From Halorussus aquaticus (GTDB lineage: Archaea > Halobacteriota > Halobacteria > Halobacteriales > Haladaptataceae), in the NCBI RefSeq assembly GCF_024218795.1, contig NZ_CP100401.1, forward strand, positions 370,136 to 434,135: a stretch of DNA of 64,000 nucleotides, written 5' to 3'. Position numbers and translations under genes: made by a program. How positions within the stretch are numbered: position 1 is the stretch's first letter; each line of letters opens with the position of its first letter. This document shows, one piece after another, positions 8,959 to 17,922 of this stretch. Below the pieces are notes generated by a model, which saw only the letters and a list, made by a program, of their open reading frames with translations, did no database searches and was not told the DNA's origin.

Positions 8959-9624
8959 GTGACGCAGCAATTAGGTCCTCTCGCCCGGAAGTTGTCGCTA
9001 CCGTACTACGAAGACGCTCTCCCGGCACACGACCAGTTTCACGCTAACCGAGTCCGGAATCTGTCGGTTCGGTTGGCGAGCGAGTGGGAGAGGACGGTCG
9101 ATAGAGAGGTTCTCTCAGCGGCGGCGTGGCTACACGACATCGGTCGCCCGCTGGAACGGTCGGGGGAAATCGAGAATCACGACAGATGGGCCGCGGAGGA
9201 GGCGAAGCACCTGCTCGGAAGCGAGGAGGTGGCGACCGACCGAATTGACGCCGTCGAACACTGCATCCGAGCGCACAGTATTCGGTCTAGCTCACCGGAC
9301 CCGGAGAGTCCCGAGGCGAAACTGCTCTTCGACGCGGACAAGTTGGAGGCGACCGGCGCGGTCGGTATCGCCCGCATGGCCTGTATCGTCGGCGAACGGT
9401 CGGGGAGAGCGGGCGAGAAGTACGCGGCAATCAGTAATTCGTCGGTTCAAGGCGTGGACACGTCGGACGTTCCGGACATCTCTCTTCTACGGGAGTGGGC
9501 GAAAGAGCGTCTGGCTAGGGTGCACACTCCACCCGGACGTCGTCTCGGAGAATCGCGGTGGAGTTTCATGGAGGAGTTCTTCGCGCAGTTCGACCGCGAG
9601 AGACGAGCCGAAGGAGAGGGATAG
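8959..9624 (+). CDS. HD-domain phosphohydrolase
   Basis: Protein of 221 aa starting at GTG. The HD signature is spread as HDQFHANRV (first His), AAWLHDIGRP (HD pair near residue 58) and HCIRAHS, followed by LLFDADKLEA (final Asp). All metal-binding positions of an HD hydrolase are therefore present. Relatives hydrolyse nucleotides or cyclic nucleotides. A second, unrelated-length HD gene follows 143 bp downstream on the same strand. Confidence 0.87.
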   Translation: MTQQLGPLARKLSLPYYEDALPAHDQFHANRVRNLSVRLASEWERTVDREVLSAAAWLHDIGRPLERSGEIENHDRWAAEEAKHLLGSEEVATDRIDAVEHCIRAHSIRSSSPDPESPEAKLLFDADKLEATGAVGIARMACIVGERSGRAGEKYAAISNSSVQGVDTSDVPDISLLREWAKERLARVHTPPGRRLGESRWSFMEEFFAQFDRERRAEGEG

Positions 9625-9767
9625 CGAGCAGAGTTCTGCGTATCGAGCGCCGGGGAGGCGGCCGAGACTCTCGACGGTGTGGCGACCCAAGAGCGCGGAA
9701 CTCCGTCCGCCGACAGTTCAGTTCCGAGACACGAACGCTTACGGTCCGGCCGGGAGATTCGACACGT

Positions 9768-10370
9768 ATGACCGACGAGACTCCGGACTACCGCGAGCAG
9801 GTCGAATCGGCCTTCCCCGAGATTCGGGACATCGAGGACGAGAGCCTGCGCGAGCAGGTCACGGAGGCGTGGACGCTCGGTCTCGAACGCGGCGGATGGA
9901 AGGACGTGTACGACGTTCCCTACGCGTGGAACATCCACGAGGTCTCGAACGTCGAACACGTCCGCGGGGTCACGCGAATCGCCGCGAAATCCGCCGAGGA
10001 ACAGCGGGCGTTCCACGGCGCGGACCCCGACCTCGACGTGATTCGGGCCGCCTGCCTCCTCCACGACGTGGGCAAGTGCTACGAGTACGTGAACCACGTG
10101 GACGAGGAGAAACTGCTGGACCCCGACCCGACCTACGTCAGCGAGGAGATTCCCCACTCGATTTCGGGGTACGCGCTGGCCCACGAGGTCGGGTGTCCGC
10201 TGGCGGTCCAGCGGGCGATTCCCCACTTCCTCGGCGAGGTACCCAAGCGGACGCTGGAAGCGGAACTGGTCAAGAGCGCCAACTCCGCGAGTTCGAACGC
10301 GATTACCCAGTCGGCGATGGGCATCACGCTGCAGGAGTGGGTAGACAAGTACTCCCAGACGAGCGACTGA
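9768..10370 (+). CDS. HD-domain phosphohydrolase
   Basis: Protein of 200 aa. The HD motif reads ACLLHDVGKCYEY, preceded by NVEHVRGVTRIA (first His) and followed by HSISGYALAHEVG and a late Asp-poor region; the metal ligands H...HD are present. The N-terminal 50 residues (EIRDIEDESLREQVTEAW) resemble haloarchaeal HD proteins of unassigned function. The ATG at 9768 has GCTTACGG about 30 bp upstream, supporting a leaderless transcript of its own rather than co-transcription with the HD gene upstream. Confidence 0.87.
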   Translation: MTDETPDYREQVESAFPEIRDIEDESLREQVTEAWTLGLERGGWKDVYDVPYAWNIHEVSNVEHVRGVTRIAAKSAEEQRAFHGADPDLDVIRAACLLHDVGKCYEYVNHVDEEKLLDPDPTYVSEEIPHSISGYALAHEVGCPLAVQRAIPHFLGEVPKRTLEAELVKSANSASSNAITQSAMGITLQEWVDKYSQTSD

Positions 10371-10466
10371 GGAGACTGAGTCCGTCGCGGGGGTCCCGTC
10401 CGAGGCAGTTCCCCGACTCCGGTCCCCGCCCGAACTTTCAAACCGCCCTCCGTGGTAACGCAGCCC

Positions 10467-10610
10467 ATGGCGACGTGTCCGCACTGCGAGTCCGACATCA
10501 CCAAGTGGGCGCAACGACTGGAGCAGGGAGCGCGCGCGAGTACGCCGAAAGTCTGGACCTGTCCGGAGTGCGATTCGGTCCTCGACATCTCCGACTGGGG
10601 GTCGGAGTAG
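10467..10610 (+). CDS. 47-aa double zinc-finger microprotein
   Basis: A short frame, ATG 10467 to TAG 10608, encodes 47 residues beginning MATCPHCESDITKW and ending with TCPECDSVLDISDWGSE. The two CPxC knuckles (CPHC and CPEC) 30 residues apart would bind a single zinc. Codons are typical of the genome (third positions G/C). Haloarchaea encode many such small zinc-finger proteins, some affecting motility, biofilm or stress responses; the role of this one is unknown. It is 96 bp after the HD gene. Confidence 0.75.
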   Translation: MATCPHCESDITKWAQRLEQGARASTPKVWTCPECDSVLDISDWGSE

Positions 10611-10643
10611 CGTTTCCGTTTACGTTTGCGTTTTCGTTTTCGG

Positions 10644-11897
10644 CTATTCGCTTTTGACGTTCCAGCCGCGGAACCGCGAGATAGCGCCGTGTTCGTCGAT
10701 AGCGTACGCGCCGAAGGGGAGACCGGGGTCGACGTCGTAGGTAATCATGGCGGTGTCGTACTCGCCCGAAACCTGTGACACGCCGTGGACGGAGTCGCCC
10801 TGCGCTATCCACCAGACCACTCGGTCGAGTTCGCTGTCTGAGTCGGTCGCGGAAACCTCGAACTGAATCCGCTCGGTCGTCTCGTACTCGGTTCTGAGGA
10901 TTTTGGCCGAGGGATTCAGACGCTCCACGACGGGCGGTCGGTTCCCGTCCGAACCGACTTCGACCGTCCAACTGACGGTGTCGATGGGGTCGTCGCCCTC
11001 CCGTGACGACTCGCCCTCACGGAAGACCGCCGAGCGAACCCGGTAGTTGCCGGGCGAATCGAAGCGATGGGTGAACGTCGCTCGACTGCTCGAACCGAGG
11101 TGGCCGTAGAACAGGTCCGGGCCGACGCGCCGGTCGCCGTCCACGTACCACTCCGCCGAGACGTAGTCGCCGGGGTAGTCGCTGACGGCGGTCTCGAACA
11201 ACACCGGAGTGTCGGGGTGGATCGTGATTTCCCGCTCCGGACTGCCGCGCGAGACGGTCGGCGACGGCCGGGAGGGCGTCACCTCGTTCCCGTTCAGCGA
11301 CACTGTGGCGGGACCGGCGAGCGCGAACGCCGTTATCTCGCCTTCGACATCGAACTCGTCTGCGCCGCGGTCGGGTCCGACGTGGCCGACGGCCCGCGCC
11401 CCATCGACGCTGTCACCGCCGTCGCGTTGGCGGACCGGCCCGCTGGCCGTGAACTCGTAGACTGCGACGCCGCCGCCGTCGCTCTCGACGCGAAGGCGGT
11501 CGGTCCCCGACCCGGCCTCGAAGTCGTCGCTCGCGAGCGACCCGGTCGGTCGCGGGAACGACGACGGTTCGACGCGCGTGCCGTCGCGGGAGAGGGTCGC
11601 CGGACCCGCGAGGACGAGGCCGGTGATATCCCCGGAGTATCGAAAGGTGTCGGTCCCGCGGTCCGGACCGACGTTACCCGCGGCGCGACTGCCGCCGACT
11701 CGGTCGCCGCTGTCCTGCTGGCTGAGGTCGCCGCTCACGGTGAACTCGTAGGCCGCGAACCCGCCGCCGTCGCTCTCGATTGTGAGCGTCTTCGAGGCCG
11801 CGACGTGCGCCGAGACGGAGTGGCCGACGAACGGTGTCACACCTGCGGTGGCGACCCCTCGCGCGAGGAACCGCCGACGAGAGTTCTCGTTGCTCAT
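10644..11897 (-). CDS. Tat-exported protein with two tandem repeat domains and a PKD-like domain
   Basis: Protein of 417 aa. The Tat signal is RRRFLARGVATAGVTP. Residues about 38-112 and 122-190 are two copies of one domain: each has SDGGG(F/V)AxYEFT, then RVGGSRAAGNVGPDRG or SVDGARAVGHVGPDRG, then (V)LAGPATxSxxGxxV. The next region (STVSRGSPEREITIHPDTPVLFE... and FTHRFDSPGNYRVR) resembles a PKD/immunoglobulin-like fold, and the C-terminus is another beta domain. It is probably a secreted surface protein. The ATG at 11897 is chosen because the frame before it lacks signal features. Stand-alone and convergent with the microprotein. Confidence 0.8.
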   Translation of the reverse strand: MSNENSRRRFLARGVATAGVTPFVGHSVSAHVAASKTLTIESDGGGFAAYEFTVSGDLSQQDSGDRVGGSRAAGNVGPDRGTDTFRYSGDITGLVLAGPATLSRDGTRVEPSSFPRPTGSLASDDFEAGSGTDRLRVESDGGGVAVYEFTASGPVRQRDGGDSVDGARAVGHVGPDRGADEFDVEGEITAFALAGPATVSLNGNEVTPSRPSPTVSRGSPEREITIHPDTPVLFETAVSDYPGDYVSAEWYVDGDRRVGPDLFYGHLGSSSRATFTHRFDSPGNYRVRSAVFREGESSREGDDPIDTVSWTVEVGSDGNRPPVVERLNPSAKILRTEYETTERIQFEVSATDSDSELDRVVWWIAQGDSVHGVSQVSGEYDTAMITYDVDPGLPFGAYAIDEHGAISRFRGWNVKSE

Positions 11898-12053
11898 ACG
11901 GAGCGCTACGAGAGATGCAATCAAAGTTATTGACAGCGTATCGACAGTATCGAGCCTCTAACTCCCGGAATCGGGGTCGTTTATCGGTCGCTCCGAGAGT
12001 TTCCGAAATACCCTCGAAGTAGTAAGAAGCGAAAAGTTCCGGTGGGTGACACA

Positions 12054-12063
12054 CATTTATCTA
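12054..12063 (+). promoter_or_regulatory. TATA-like box for the 71-aa membrane protein gene
   Basis: CATTTATCTA lies about 30 bp before the ATG at 12088, the leaderless spacing. Confidence 0.5.
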
Positions 12064-12087
12064 CTGAGGAACACGACTGTCGCATAC

Positions 12088-12303
12088 ATGACAGACGTTT
12101 CGTGGCAGTTCGTCCGGTTCGTCGGGACGGTTCTCGTTCTCGGGCCGCCAGTCGCGTACTACGTCTATCGGGACCGGAAGCGGCGCGGCGAGTCGCGGCC
12201 GCTCGCGTGGGCGCTCGGACTCGGCGTCCTCGGGATCCCCGGCCTGATATTCCACCTCTACCTTCGCGGGGACTTCGCCGGGTCGAACCGCGACGGCAGG
12301 TAG
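12088..12303 (+). CDS. Small two-helix membrane protein, function unknown
   Basis: Protein of 71 aa with two hydrophobic segments (FVRFVGTVLVLGPPVAYYVY and LAWALGLGVLGIPGLIFHLYL) separated by a basic loop RDRKRRGESR. It resembles small PLDc_N-like or hypothetical haloarchaeal membrane proteins, but I cannot name a family. The ATG at 12088 has a TATA-like box at the right distance. Confidence 0.65.
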   Translation: MTDVSWQFVRFVGTVLVLGPPVAYYVYRDRKRRGESRPLAWALGLGVLGIPGLIFHLYLRGDFAGSNRDGR

Positions 12304-12397
12304 CGCCGAAATCGCGTGCGGAAGAGTCTGCTGCGTCTGGAGACCGGCGAGAGACGATAGCCGAAACCACCGTTTCGTCCGGACCTGCGCTCCCGAC

Positions 12398-13459
12398 TCA
12401 GAACTCCGTGACGACTTCGATGCCGACCGTGCCGTAGTCGTTCATCGCCGCCAGTCGGTCGGGCACGTCGCTCAACGCGACCTCCCGCGTCACCAGTTCG
12501 GCGGGCGAGACGGTGCCGCGGTCCATCATCCGGAGCAGTTCGCCGTAGCGCGTCGGCGGCATCCCGCGCGACCCGAGGAACGTGATTTCGTTCATCGTCA
12601 TCGCGTCGGTCGGGAGCGCCACCTCGCCGCGCTCCTCGTCGGTCGTCAGGCCGAGTTGGAGGTGCTGGCCGCGCTTGCGAAGACACGCGACGGAGTTGCG
12701 GCAGGTCTCGGCGACGCCCAGCGCGTCCACCGAGACGTGCGCGCCGCCGGGCGTGAGACGGCGGATTCGACCGGGCACGTCGGCGACCGCTCCGGCGTTC
12801 ACCGTCTCGTCCGCGCCCAACTGCTCGGCCTTCGCCAGTTTCTCGTCGGCGAGGTCCACCGCGACGACGTTCGCGCCGAGGGCGTCCGCCACGTGGACCG
12901 CCGAGAGACCGACGCCGCCACACCCGTGGACCGCGACCCAGTCGCCGGGCGTGAGGTCGGCGCGGTGGGCCAGTCCGTGGTACGCCGTGGCGAACCGACA
13001 GCCGAGTCCGGCCATCTCGACCGGCGAGACGCCCTCGGGGAGCGCCACGGCGTTGTAGTCTGCGTAGGGGACGTGAACCCGCTCGGCGAACGCGCCGGGC
13101 GCGTCGGCCTCGAACCCGAGCGCCAGTCCGTCCTCGCAGACGTTTCCGTGGCCGTTCCGGCAGTGCTCGCAGTCGCCGCGTCCGAGGTTGAACGGGACCG
13201 CGATTCGGTCGCCCTCGCGGAAGCGCTCGACGTTCGGGCCGGTCGAGACCACGGTGCCCGCCGGTTCGTGGCCGAGAATCTGGCCCTCCGGCACTCGGTC
13301 GTCGGCCCACTCGCCGTGGCCCTGCCACGCGTGCCAGTCGCTCCGGCAGATACCGCAGGCCTCGGTCTCGACGACGACGCCGTGGTCGTCGAGTTCGGGG
13401 TCGGGGACCTGCTCGGTTTCGAGCGGTTCGCCGTACTCGCGTAGAACTGCTGCTCTCAT
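12398..13459 (-). CDS. Zinc-dependent alcohol dehydrogenase (MDR family)
   Basis: Protein of 353 aa. Catalytic-zinc ligands are visible in EACGICRSDWHAW (Cys), GHEPAGTVV (His-Glu), and the four-cysteine structural-zinc loop is CEHCRNGHGNVCEDG, which shows three of the four cysteines in the usual spacing. The NAD(P) site is VHGCGGVGLSAVHVA. The substrate is not predictable. It lies about 130 bp downstream of the hydrolase/dioxygenase pair on the same strand, so it may belong to the same detoxification unit (inference). Confidence 0.92.
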   Translation of the reverse strand: MRAAVLREYGEPLETEQVPDPELDDHGVVVETEACGICRSDWHAWQGHGEWADDRVPEGQILGHEPAGTVVSTGPNVERFREGDRIAVPFNLGRGDCEHCRNGHGNVCEDGLALGFEADAPGAFAERVHVPYADYNAVALPEGVSPVEMAGLGCRFATAYHGLAHRADLTPGDWVAVHGCGGVGLSAVHVADALGANVVAVDLADEKLAKAEQLGADETVNAGAVADVPGRIRRLTPGGAHVSVDALGVAETCRNSVACLRKRGQHLQLGLTTDEERGEVALPTDAMTMNEITFLGSRGMPPTRYGELLRMMDRGTVSPAELVTREVALSDVPDRLAAMNDYGTVGIEVVTEF

Positions 13460-13589
13460 GCTGGTGTGTCAGTCCGGTCGGTCGGTGCCGGGTTAAATCG
13501 CCGGGTCGCGGCGAGATGGTCGGAACGCTCGGGCGACGATTCGAGAAGCGTCGGCGTCTCGCGGACGACGGTTTCGAGAGTCTTCGGCG

Positions 13590-14273
13590 TCACTCCCCCG
13601 ACTCCGCGAGGCGCTCGACGAGCGACCCGACGAACGCCATCTCGTCGTCGTTCACGGCGTGTTCCAGTCCGGGGTAGATTCGCTCGGTCACCTCGGCGTT
13701 CAGCGACCGAAACGTCTCGGCCGTCTCCCGGACGCGCTCGACCGGGACGTGGTCGTCGGCGTCTCCGCAACCGACGAACACCGGCGTCTCCTCCACGGAC
13801 CCCTCGTACTCCCTGCGGGCGTCCGGCGGACCGACGAGGCCGCCGGAGAGGGCCGCGACGCCGCCGTACCGCCGGGGGTTGCGCGCGGCGTACTCCGCCG
13901 CGAGGCAGGCCCCCTGCGAGAAGCCGAACAGCACCACCTTGTCGAGCGGGATGCCCTTCGCCACGGCGTCGTCCACGACGGCATCGACCCTGCGGAGCGC
14001 CGACGAGAGGTGCGGTTCGTTGCGCTCGACCGGGGCCAGAAACGAGTGGGGATACCACCGACTCCGGGCGGCCTGCGGCGCGAAGAAGGCCACGCCGTGG
14101 CGGTAGAGCGGTTCTGCGAGATTGACCACGCCCTGCGCCGTCGCGCCCCGGCCGTGCAGGAGGACGACCGCGACCTCGGCGGCCCGAATCGGCGCGCCCG
14201 CCGTGATTACTGGTCGGTCGGCGTGAGGGTCGTCTGCGGGGGATTCCGTTCCCGACCCACCGAACTCGGTCAT
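13590..14273 (-). CDS. Alpha/beta hydrolase, phospholipase/carboxylesterase type (MhqD-like)
   Basis: Protein of 227 aa. The nucleophile elbow is GFSQGACLA (Ser), the oxyanion region is VLLHGRGATAQG, and the late acid and His are in CGDADDHVP and GLEHAVND. The start overlaps the stop of the upstream VOC gene by ATGA, indicating one operon. In Bacillus, a ring-cleaving VOC dioxygenase (MhqO) and a hydrolase of this type (MhqD) form quinone-detoxification operons; the same pairing here suggests, but does not prove, a similar job. Confidence 0.88.
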   Translation of the reverse strand: MTEFGGSGTESPADDPHADRPVITAGAPIRAAEVAVVLLHGRGATAQGVVNLAEPLYRHGVAFFAPQAARSRWYPHSFLAPVERNEPHLSSALRRVDAVVDDAVAKGIPLDKVVLFGFSQGACLAAEYAARNPRRYGGVAALSGGLVGPPDARREYEGSVEETPVFVGCGDADDHVPVERVRETAETFRSLNAEVTERIYPGLEHAVNDDEMAFVGSLVERLAESGE

Positions 14274-15226
14274 TCAGACTCGCTCCGGCGCGGGAGTTCC
14301 ACCGGCGGGAGTTGACGCTCTATCAGGTCGCGGTCCTCCTCGAACCAGTCGGGCAACACGAGCGACTCGCCGAGCGTCGCGGGGTCCTCGTCGGCCGTGA
14401 GACCGGGCGATTCGGTCGCCAACTCGAAGAGGATGCCGCCGGGTTCCCTGACGTACAGCGAGTGGAAGTAGTGGCGGTCGCGCACCCGGGAGACGTCGTA
14501 GTCGCGCTCGCGGAACAGGTCGTGCCACTCGTACAGTTGCTCCTCGCTCGCCACGCGCACCGCGACGTGGTGTATCGTCCCGATTCCCTCGCGGCCGAAC
14601 GAGGCCGAGCGGTCGAGAACGTCCACGACGTTCGCGTGGTCGCCCGACGCGCGGTACCGAATCCGATTGGCGTCGCCGTCGCGTTCCTCGCCGACGAGGT
14701 CGAAGCCGAGCGTTTCGAGCGTACTCGCGGTCGTGTACGGGTTGGTCGGCAGCAGGGTGACGCCGTGGATGCCCCGAATCGCGGCGTCGGCCGGGACCGA
14801 CCCGCCGGTCCACGGTTCGACGGGCGAGTCGGCGGTCACGAGTTCGACCGGGGTTCCGGCGTCGTCCTCGAACCGGAGGACGGTCTCGTCGAATCGGCGA
14901 CGGGGGCCCGTCACCTCGACGCCGCGAGCGCCGAGACGGTCGGTCCAGTACGGAACGGAACCCGGCGGGATGGCGAACGAGACGCCGCTAATCTGTGGTT
15001 TGCCGAGGCGGCCCGGCACGTCGTTGGGGTACGGAAAACAGGTGAGGAGCGTCCCGAGGTCGCCGGTCCCGTTCCCGTAGTAGAGGTGGTACCGGAGCAT
15101 GTCCTCGTAGTTCACCGTCCGCTTGACGAGGCGGAGACCGAGGACGTCCGCGTAGAAGTCCACGTTGCGCTGGGGGTCGCCCACTATCGAGGTGACGTGG
15201 TGGACGCCCGGAGAGTCGTCGAGCAT
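14270..15226 (-). CDS. Ring-cleaving dioxygenase of the VOC superfamily (MhqO-like)
   Basis: Protein of 318 aa made of two glyoxalase/dioxygenase modules: residues 5-130 (GVHHVTSIVGDPQRNVDFYADVLG) and 160-280 (IHGVTLLPTN... IHHVAVRV). Metal ligands of the type HH...E are visible in VHHVTS, TIHHVAV and LFELATE. The family includes extradiol dioxygenases and hydroquinone-cleaving enzymes. The frame is open far upstream, but the ATG at 15226 starts right at the first module. It is translationally coupled (ATGA) to the hydrolase. Confidence 0.88.
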   Translation of the reverse strand: MLDDSPGVHHVTSIVGDPQRNVDFYADVLGLRLVKRTVNYEDMLRYHLYYGNGTGDLGTLLTCFPYPNDVPGRLGKPQISGVSFAIPPGSVPYWTDRLGARGVEVTGPRRRFDETVLRFEDDAGTPVELVTADSPVEPWTGGSVPADAAIRGIHGVTLLPTNPYTTASTLETLGFDLVGEERDGDANRIRYRASGDHANVVDVLDRSASFGREGIGTIHHVAVRVASEEQLYEWHDLFRERDYDVSRVRDRHYFHSLYVREPGGILFELATESPGLTADEDPATLGESLVLPDWFEEDRDLIERQLPPVELPRRSESE

Positions 15227-15300
15227 CGGTCGTGCGTAGGTTTCGGTCGCGCGAGGATGACTGTGGCGGCCTCGGCAACTCGCGGTGGGTCCGCCGATTG

Positions 15301-16395
15301 TCAGGGCGACTCCAGCGAGTCTACCAGTTCCCGGAACGCCGCCCCGTCCAGCGAGCGCGACGACCCGGCCCAGACGGCGTAGCGGACGCCGTTTTCGGCC
15401 CAGAGGGCCTCCCACGCGCCGCGGTCCTCGGTCAACGCGGCGTAGTGAACGGTCGTCCCCCGCAGGTCCATAGCCGCCCGCGTCTCGGCCGACTGGTCGG
15501 ACGGGTCGGGCGGGAGCGACGGTGCGAGGGCACTGTCCGCATCGGTCGCCAGTAGCCAGAGGTGGTCGCACCCGTTCGCTCGGTTCCGGAAGACCGCCTC
15601 CAGCGCGTCCGCTTCGGTGAACGCCAGTGCGGAGTCGAGGACGAACTGCCCGCCGGGGGAACTGTCGGAACCACCGGGGACGAGCGCCGGGACCGGCGGG
15701 TCGGCCCGGAGCGCGACCGGCGAGAGGACGAGGTTCTCCTCGTAGGGATGCTCCGGAGCGTAGTCCCACAGTCCGTGGGGGACGACCGGCGGGCGGCAAC
15801 CGTACCGCGCCCAGTAGTTCAGCCTGTGGAACGGGACGCGCCGGACGCGGCGGGCACCCTCGGGGTCGACGGGCGTCAGTCCGTCGAGGAGGCGTCGCAG
15901 TTCCTCGTCCGAGAACTCGCCCTCGCGGACCGAGAGTTCGACCTGCGTCCGGTCGCGCTGAACGCACGCGCCGCGGGCGTCCTTGTAGTCGGTGCCGAGC
16001 CACCCCACCGCGTCGCCGCACTCGAACGGCGCGGGGTCGGGCGTGCGCCACAGCGGGGCGATACTCGCCGAGGGCGGCGCCCAGTCGTAGAGAAACTGCT
16101 TGAGGCGGAGTCGCCGGTCCTCGCCCGCCACCACGGTGCGAACGCTGCAGGGGTTGCCGTCGCTGTGGGGCGTCTGGTCGATGTCCGCGGCGGCCACGTC
16201 GCTCGGGCGGCCGGGCGGTTGCTCGGGGCGGTGCGTGACCGTCTCGACGCGGCAGTCGTCGGGGAGCCACTCGGGGTCGAAGACGACGAAGTTCACCGCG
16301 GCCTGCGCGTCGGCGGGCGCTGTCTCTCGGGGCGGGGTGGCGTCGTCGGCGCGGGTCAGTCGAGCCTCCGGGTCGGCGCTCTTCCAGACGGTCAT
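15301..16395 (-). CDS. Haloarchaeal protein of unknown function, 364 aa
   Basis: I do not recognise a family. The protein is acidic, has no signal peptide or transmembrane helix, and shows normal haloarchaeal codon use throughout. Features include a Trp/Tyr-rich middle (FHRLNYWARYGCRPP, GLWDYAPEHPY) and a C-terminal FRELVDSLESP helix. It lies 74 bp upstream of the VOC dioxygenase gene on the same strand and may be co-transcribed with it. Confidence 0.75.
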   Translation of the reverse strand: MTVWKSADPEARLTRADDATPPRETAPADAQAAVNFVVFDPEWLPDDCRVETVTHRPEQPPGRPSDVAAADIDQTPHSDGNPCSVRTVVAGEDRRLRLKQFLYDWAPPSASIAPLWRTPDPAPFECGDAVGWLGTDYKDARGACVQRDRTQVELSVREGEFSDEELRRLLDGLTPVDPEGARRVRRVPFHRLNYWARYGCRPPVVPHGLWDYAPEHPYEENLVLSPVALRADPPVPALVPGGSDSSPGGQFVLDSALAFTEADALEAVFRNRANGCDHLWLLATDADSALAPSLPPDPSDQSAETRAAMDLRGTTVHYAALTEDRGAWEALWAENGVRYAVWAGSSRSLDGAAFRELVDSLESP

Positions 16396-16621
16396 CGTAT
16401 CGCGCTCCCGTCACGTCTCGTGGAGGAGTCTGGCGTCGGTCGCACGAATCGGGGTTCGCGCGAATCGGGCAAAAGTGTTAGCTGAATCGTATTTTTGTTC
16501 TCGGTTCGACAGTTCAGGTGCGCACCCGACGCCGAGACCACGTTATCATCGAAACCGCACCTGACCGAGACCCCACCTGACCGCGCCCTCCCCGTCACCG
16601 AGATTTCCGAGACAGCCGGAA

Positions 16622-16629
16622 CTATAAAC
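16622..16629 (+). promoter_or_regulatory. TATA-like box deciding the MFS start
   Basis: CTATAAAC lies 29 bp before the GTG at 16651. The leaderless spacing supports that GTG as the start. Confidence 0.55.
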
Positions 16630-16650
16630 CCGTCCTGAAAACGTAGCGGC

Positions 16651-17856
16651 GTGAGCGACGACGAAGACGCGCCGACCCCCACTCGCGGCCAGACCGTCGG
16701 TCTCGTCGCCGGACTCTTCGCGCTCTCGACGGCGGCGGGCGCGTACGAGATCGCACCGGCGAGCGTCCTGCCGCTGGTCCGCGAGTCGCTGGGCGTCGGC
16801 CCGACGTTGGCCGGATGGCTCGTGAGCGTGATGTACCTCACCGCGGTGGTCGCCAGCGTCCCGGTCGGGGTCGCGCTCGACCGGGTGTCGGTCCGGAAGG
16901 CCGTCGCCGCGGCCGCTGTCGCACTGCTGGTCGCCGGTGTCTGGGGCTGGGTCGCCGCGGTAGCGGGGGCCTACTGGTGGCTGTTCGCCTCGCGCGTCCT
17001 CGGCGGGTTCGCGTACGTCGTGTTCTGGAACGCCGGGGCGAACGTGGTCGGGCAGGCCGTCGGACCCGACGTTCGCGCGACGGCCGTCGGCGTGTTCACC
17101 GCGAGCGCGCCGGTCGGGTTCGCGCTGGGGCAGTTCGGCAGTCCGCTGCTGGCCGACCGGTTCGGGTGGCCCGCCACCCTCCCCATCTTCACGGCCATCG
17201 CGGTGGTCGGCGTCGCGGTGTTCCTGCTGGCGACGCGCGGCCGGAGCCTCGCGGTCGAGACCGGTGCGCCGAGTCGCACCGAGGTGCGCGATTTGCTCGC
17301 GAATCGGGCGGCGTGGACGCTCTACGCCCTCTCGTTTCTGGCGTTCTCGCTGTACCTGTTCCTCAACAGTTGGCTGCCGAGCTATCTGACCGACCGCCTC
17401 GGCGTCTCGCTCGCGCTGAGCGGTCTGCTGACCGCGCTGTTCCCCGCGGTCGGCGTCGTCTCGCGGACCAGCGGCGGGGTCATATCGGACCGACTGTTCG
17501 GCGGGGAGCGCCGCCCGGTCGTCCTGCTGGCGTTCGTCGCGGCCGCGCCCGCCGTCACGGGATTCGTGGTCGTCACGCGGGTCGGTCCCGCTATCGCGCT
17601 GCTGCTCGTCGCGGGGTTCGCGGTCCAACTCACCATCGGCCTGCTCTACACCTACGTCGCGGAAGTCGTCGCGCCGACCGTTCGGAGTACGGCCATCTCG
17701 ATGCTGACCAGCGTCGGCCTGTTCGGGGCGTTCGCCGCGCCGATAGCCGGGGGCGCGATAATCGACCGGGCGGGGTATCGCCCCGCGTTCCTGCTCGCGG
17801 GTGTCGTCGCGGTACTCGGCGTGGCGCTAGCGTGGTACGCCCCCGACGTGCGGTGA
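16651..17856 (+). CDS. MFS transporter
   Basis: Protein of 401 aa with about 12 hydrophobic helices. The MFS signature after helix 2 is present as VGVALDRVSVRKA (GxxxDRxxxRK), and a second-half equivalent appears in GGVISDRLFGGERRP. The N-terminal helix motif ALSTAAGAYEIAPASVLPLV matches the CynX/NarK-like group of major facilitators; the substrate is unknown. Start GTG at 16651. Confidence 0.9.
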   Translation: MSDDEDAPTPTRGQTVGLVAGLFALSTAAGAYEIAPASVLPLVRESLGVGPTLAGWLVSVMYLTAVVASVPVGVALDRVSVRKAVAAAAVALLVAGVWGWVAAVAGAYWWLFASRVLGGFAYVVFWNAGANVVGQAVGPDVRATAVGVFTASAPVGFALGQFGSPLLADRFGWPATLPIFTAIAVVGVAVFLLATRGRSLAVETGAPSRTEVRDLLANRAAWTLYALSFLAFSLYLFLNSWLPSYLTDRLGVSLALSGLLTALFPAVGVVSRTSGGVISDRLFGGERRPVVLLAFVAAAPAVTGFVVVTRVGPAIALLLVAGFAVQLTIGLLYTYVAEVVAPTVRSTAISMLTSVGLFGAFAAPIAGGAIIDRAGYRPAFLLAGVVAVLGVALAWYAPDVR

Positions 17857-17922
17857 CCCCAATCGCCGGAAGCCCTTTTGGTTCTGCGGGACGACTACCT
17901 CAGTTGCACGGTGGGGAATACC

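Noticed and set aside
14270..16414. A single 714-codon minus-strand gene covering both the unknown protein and the VOC dioxygenase
   Set aside because: The first 396 codons are Arg/Pro-rich shadow of the 364-aa gene in another frame; the dioxygenase has its own start at 15226.
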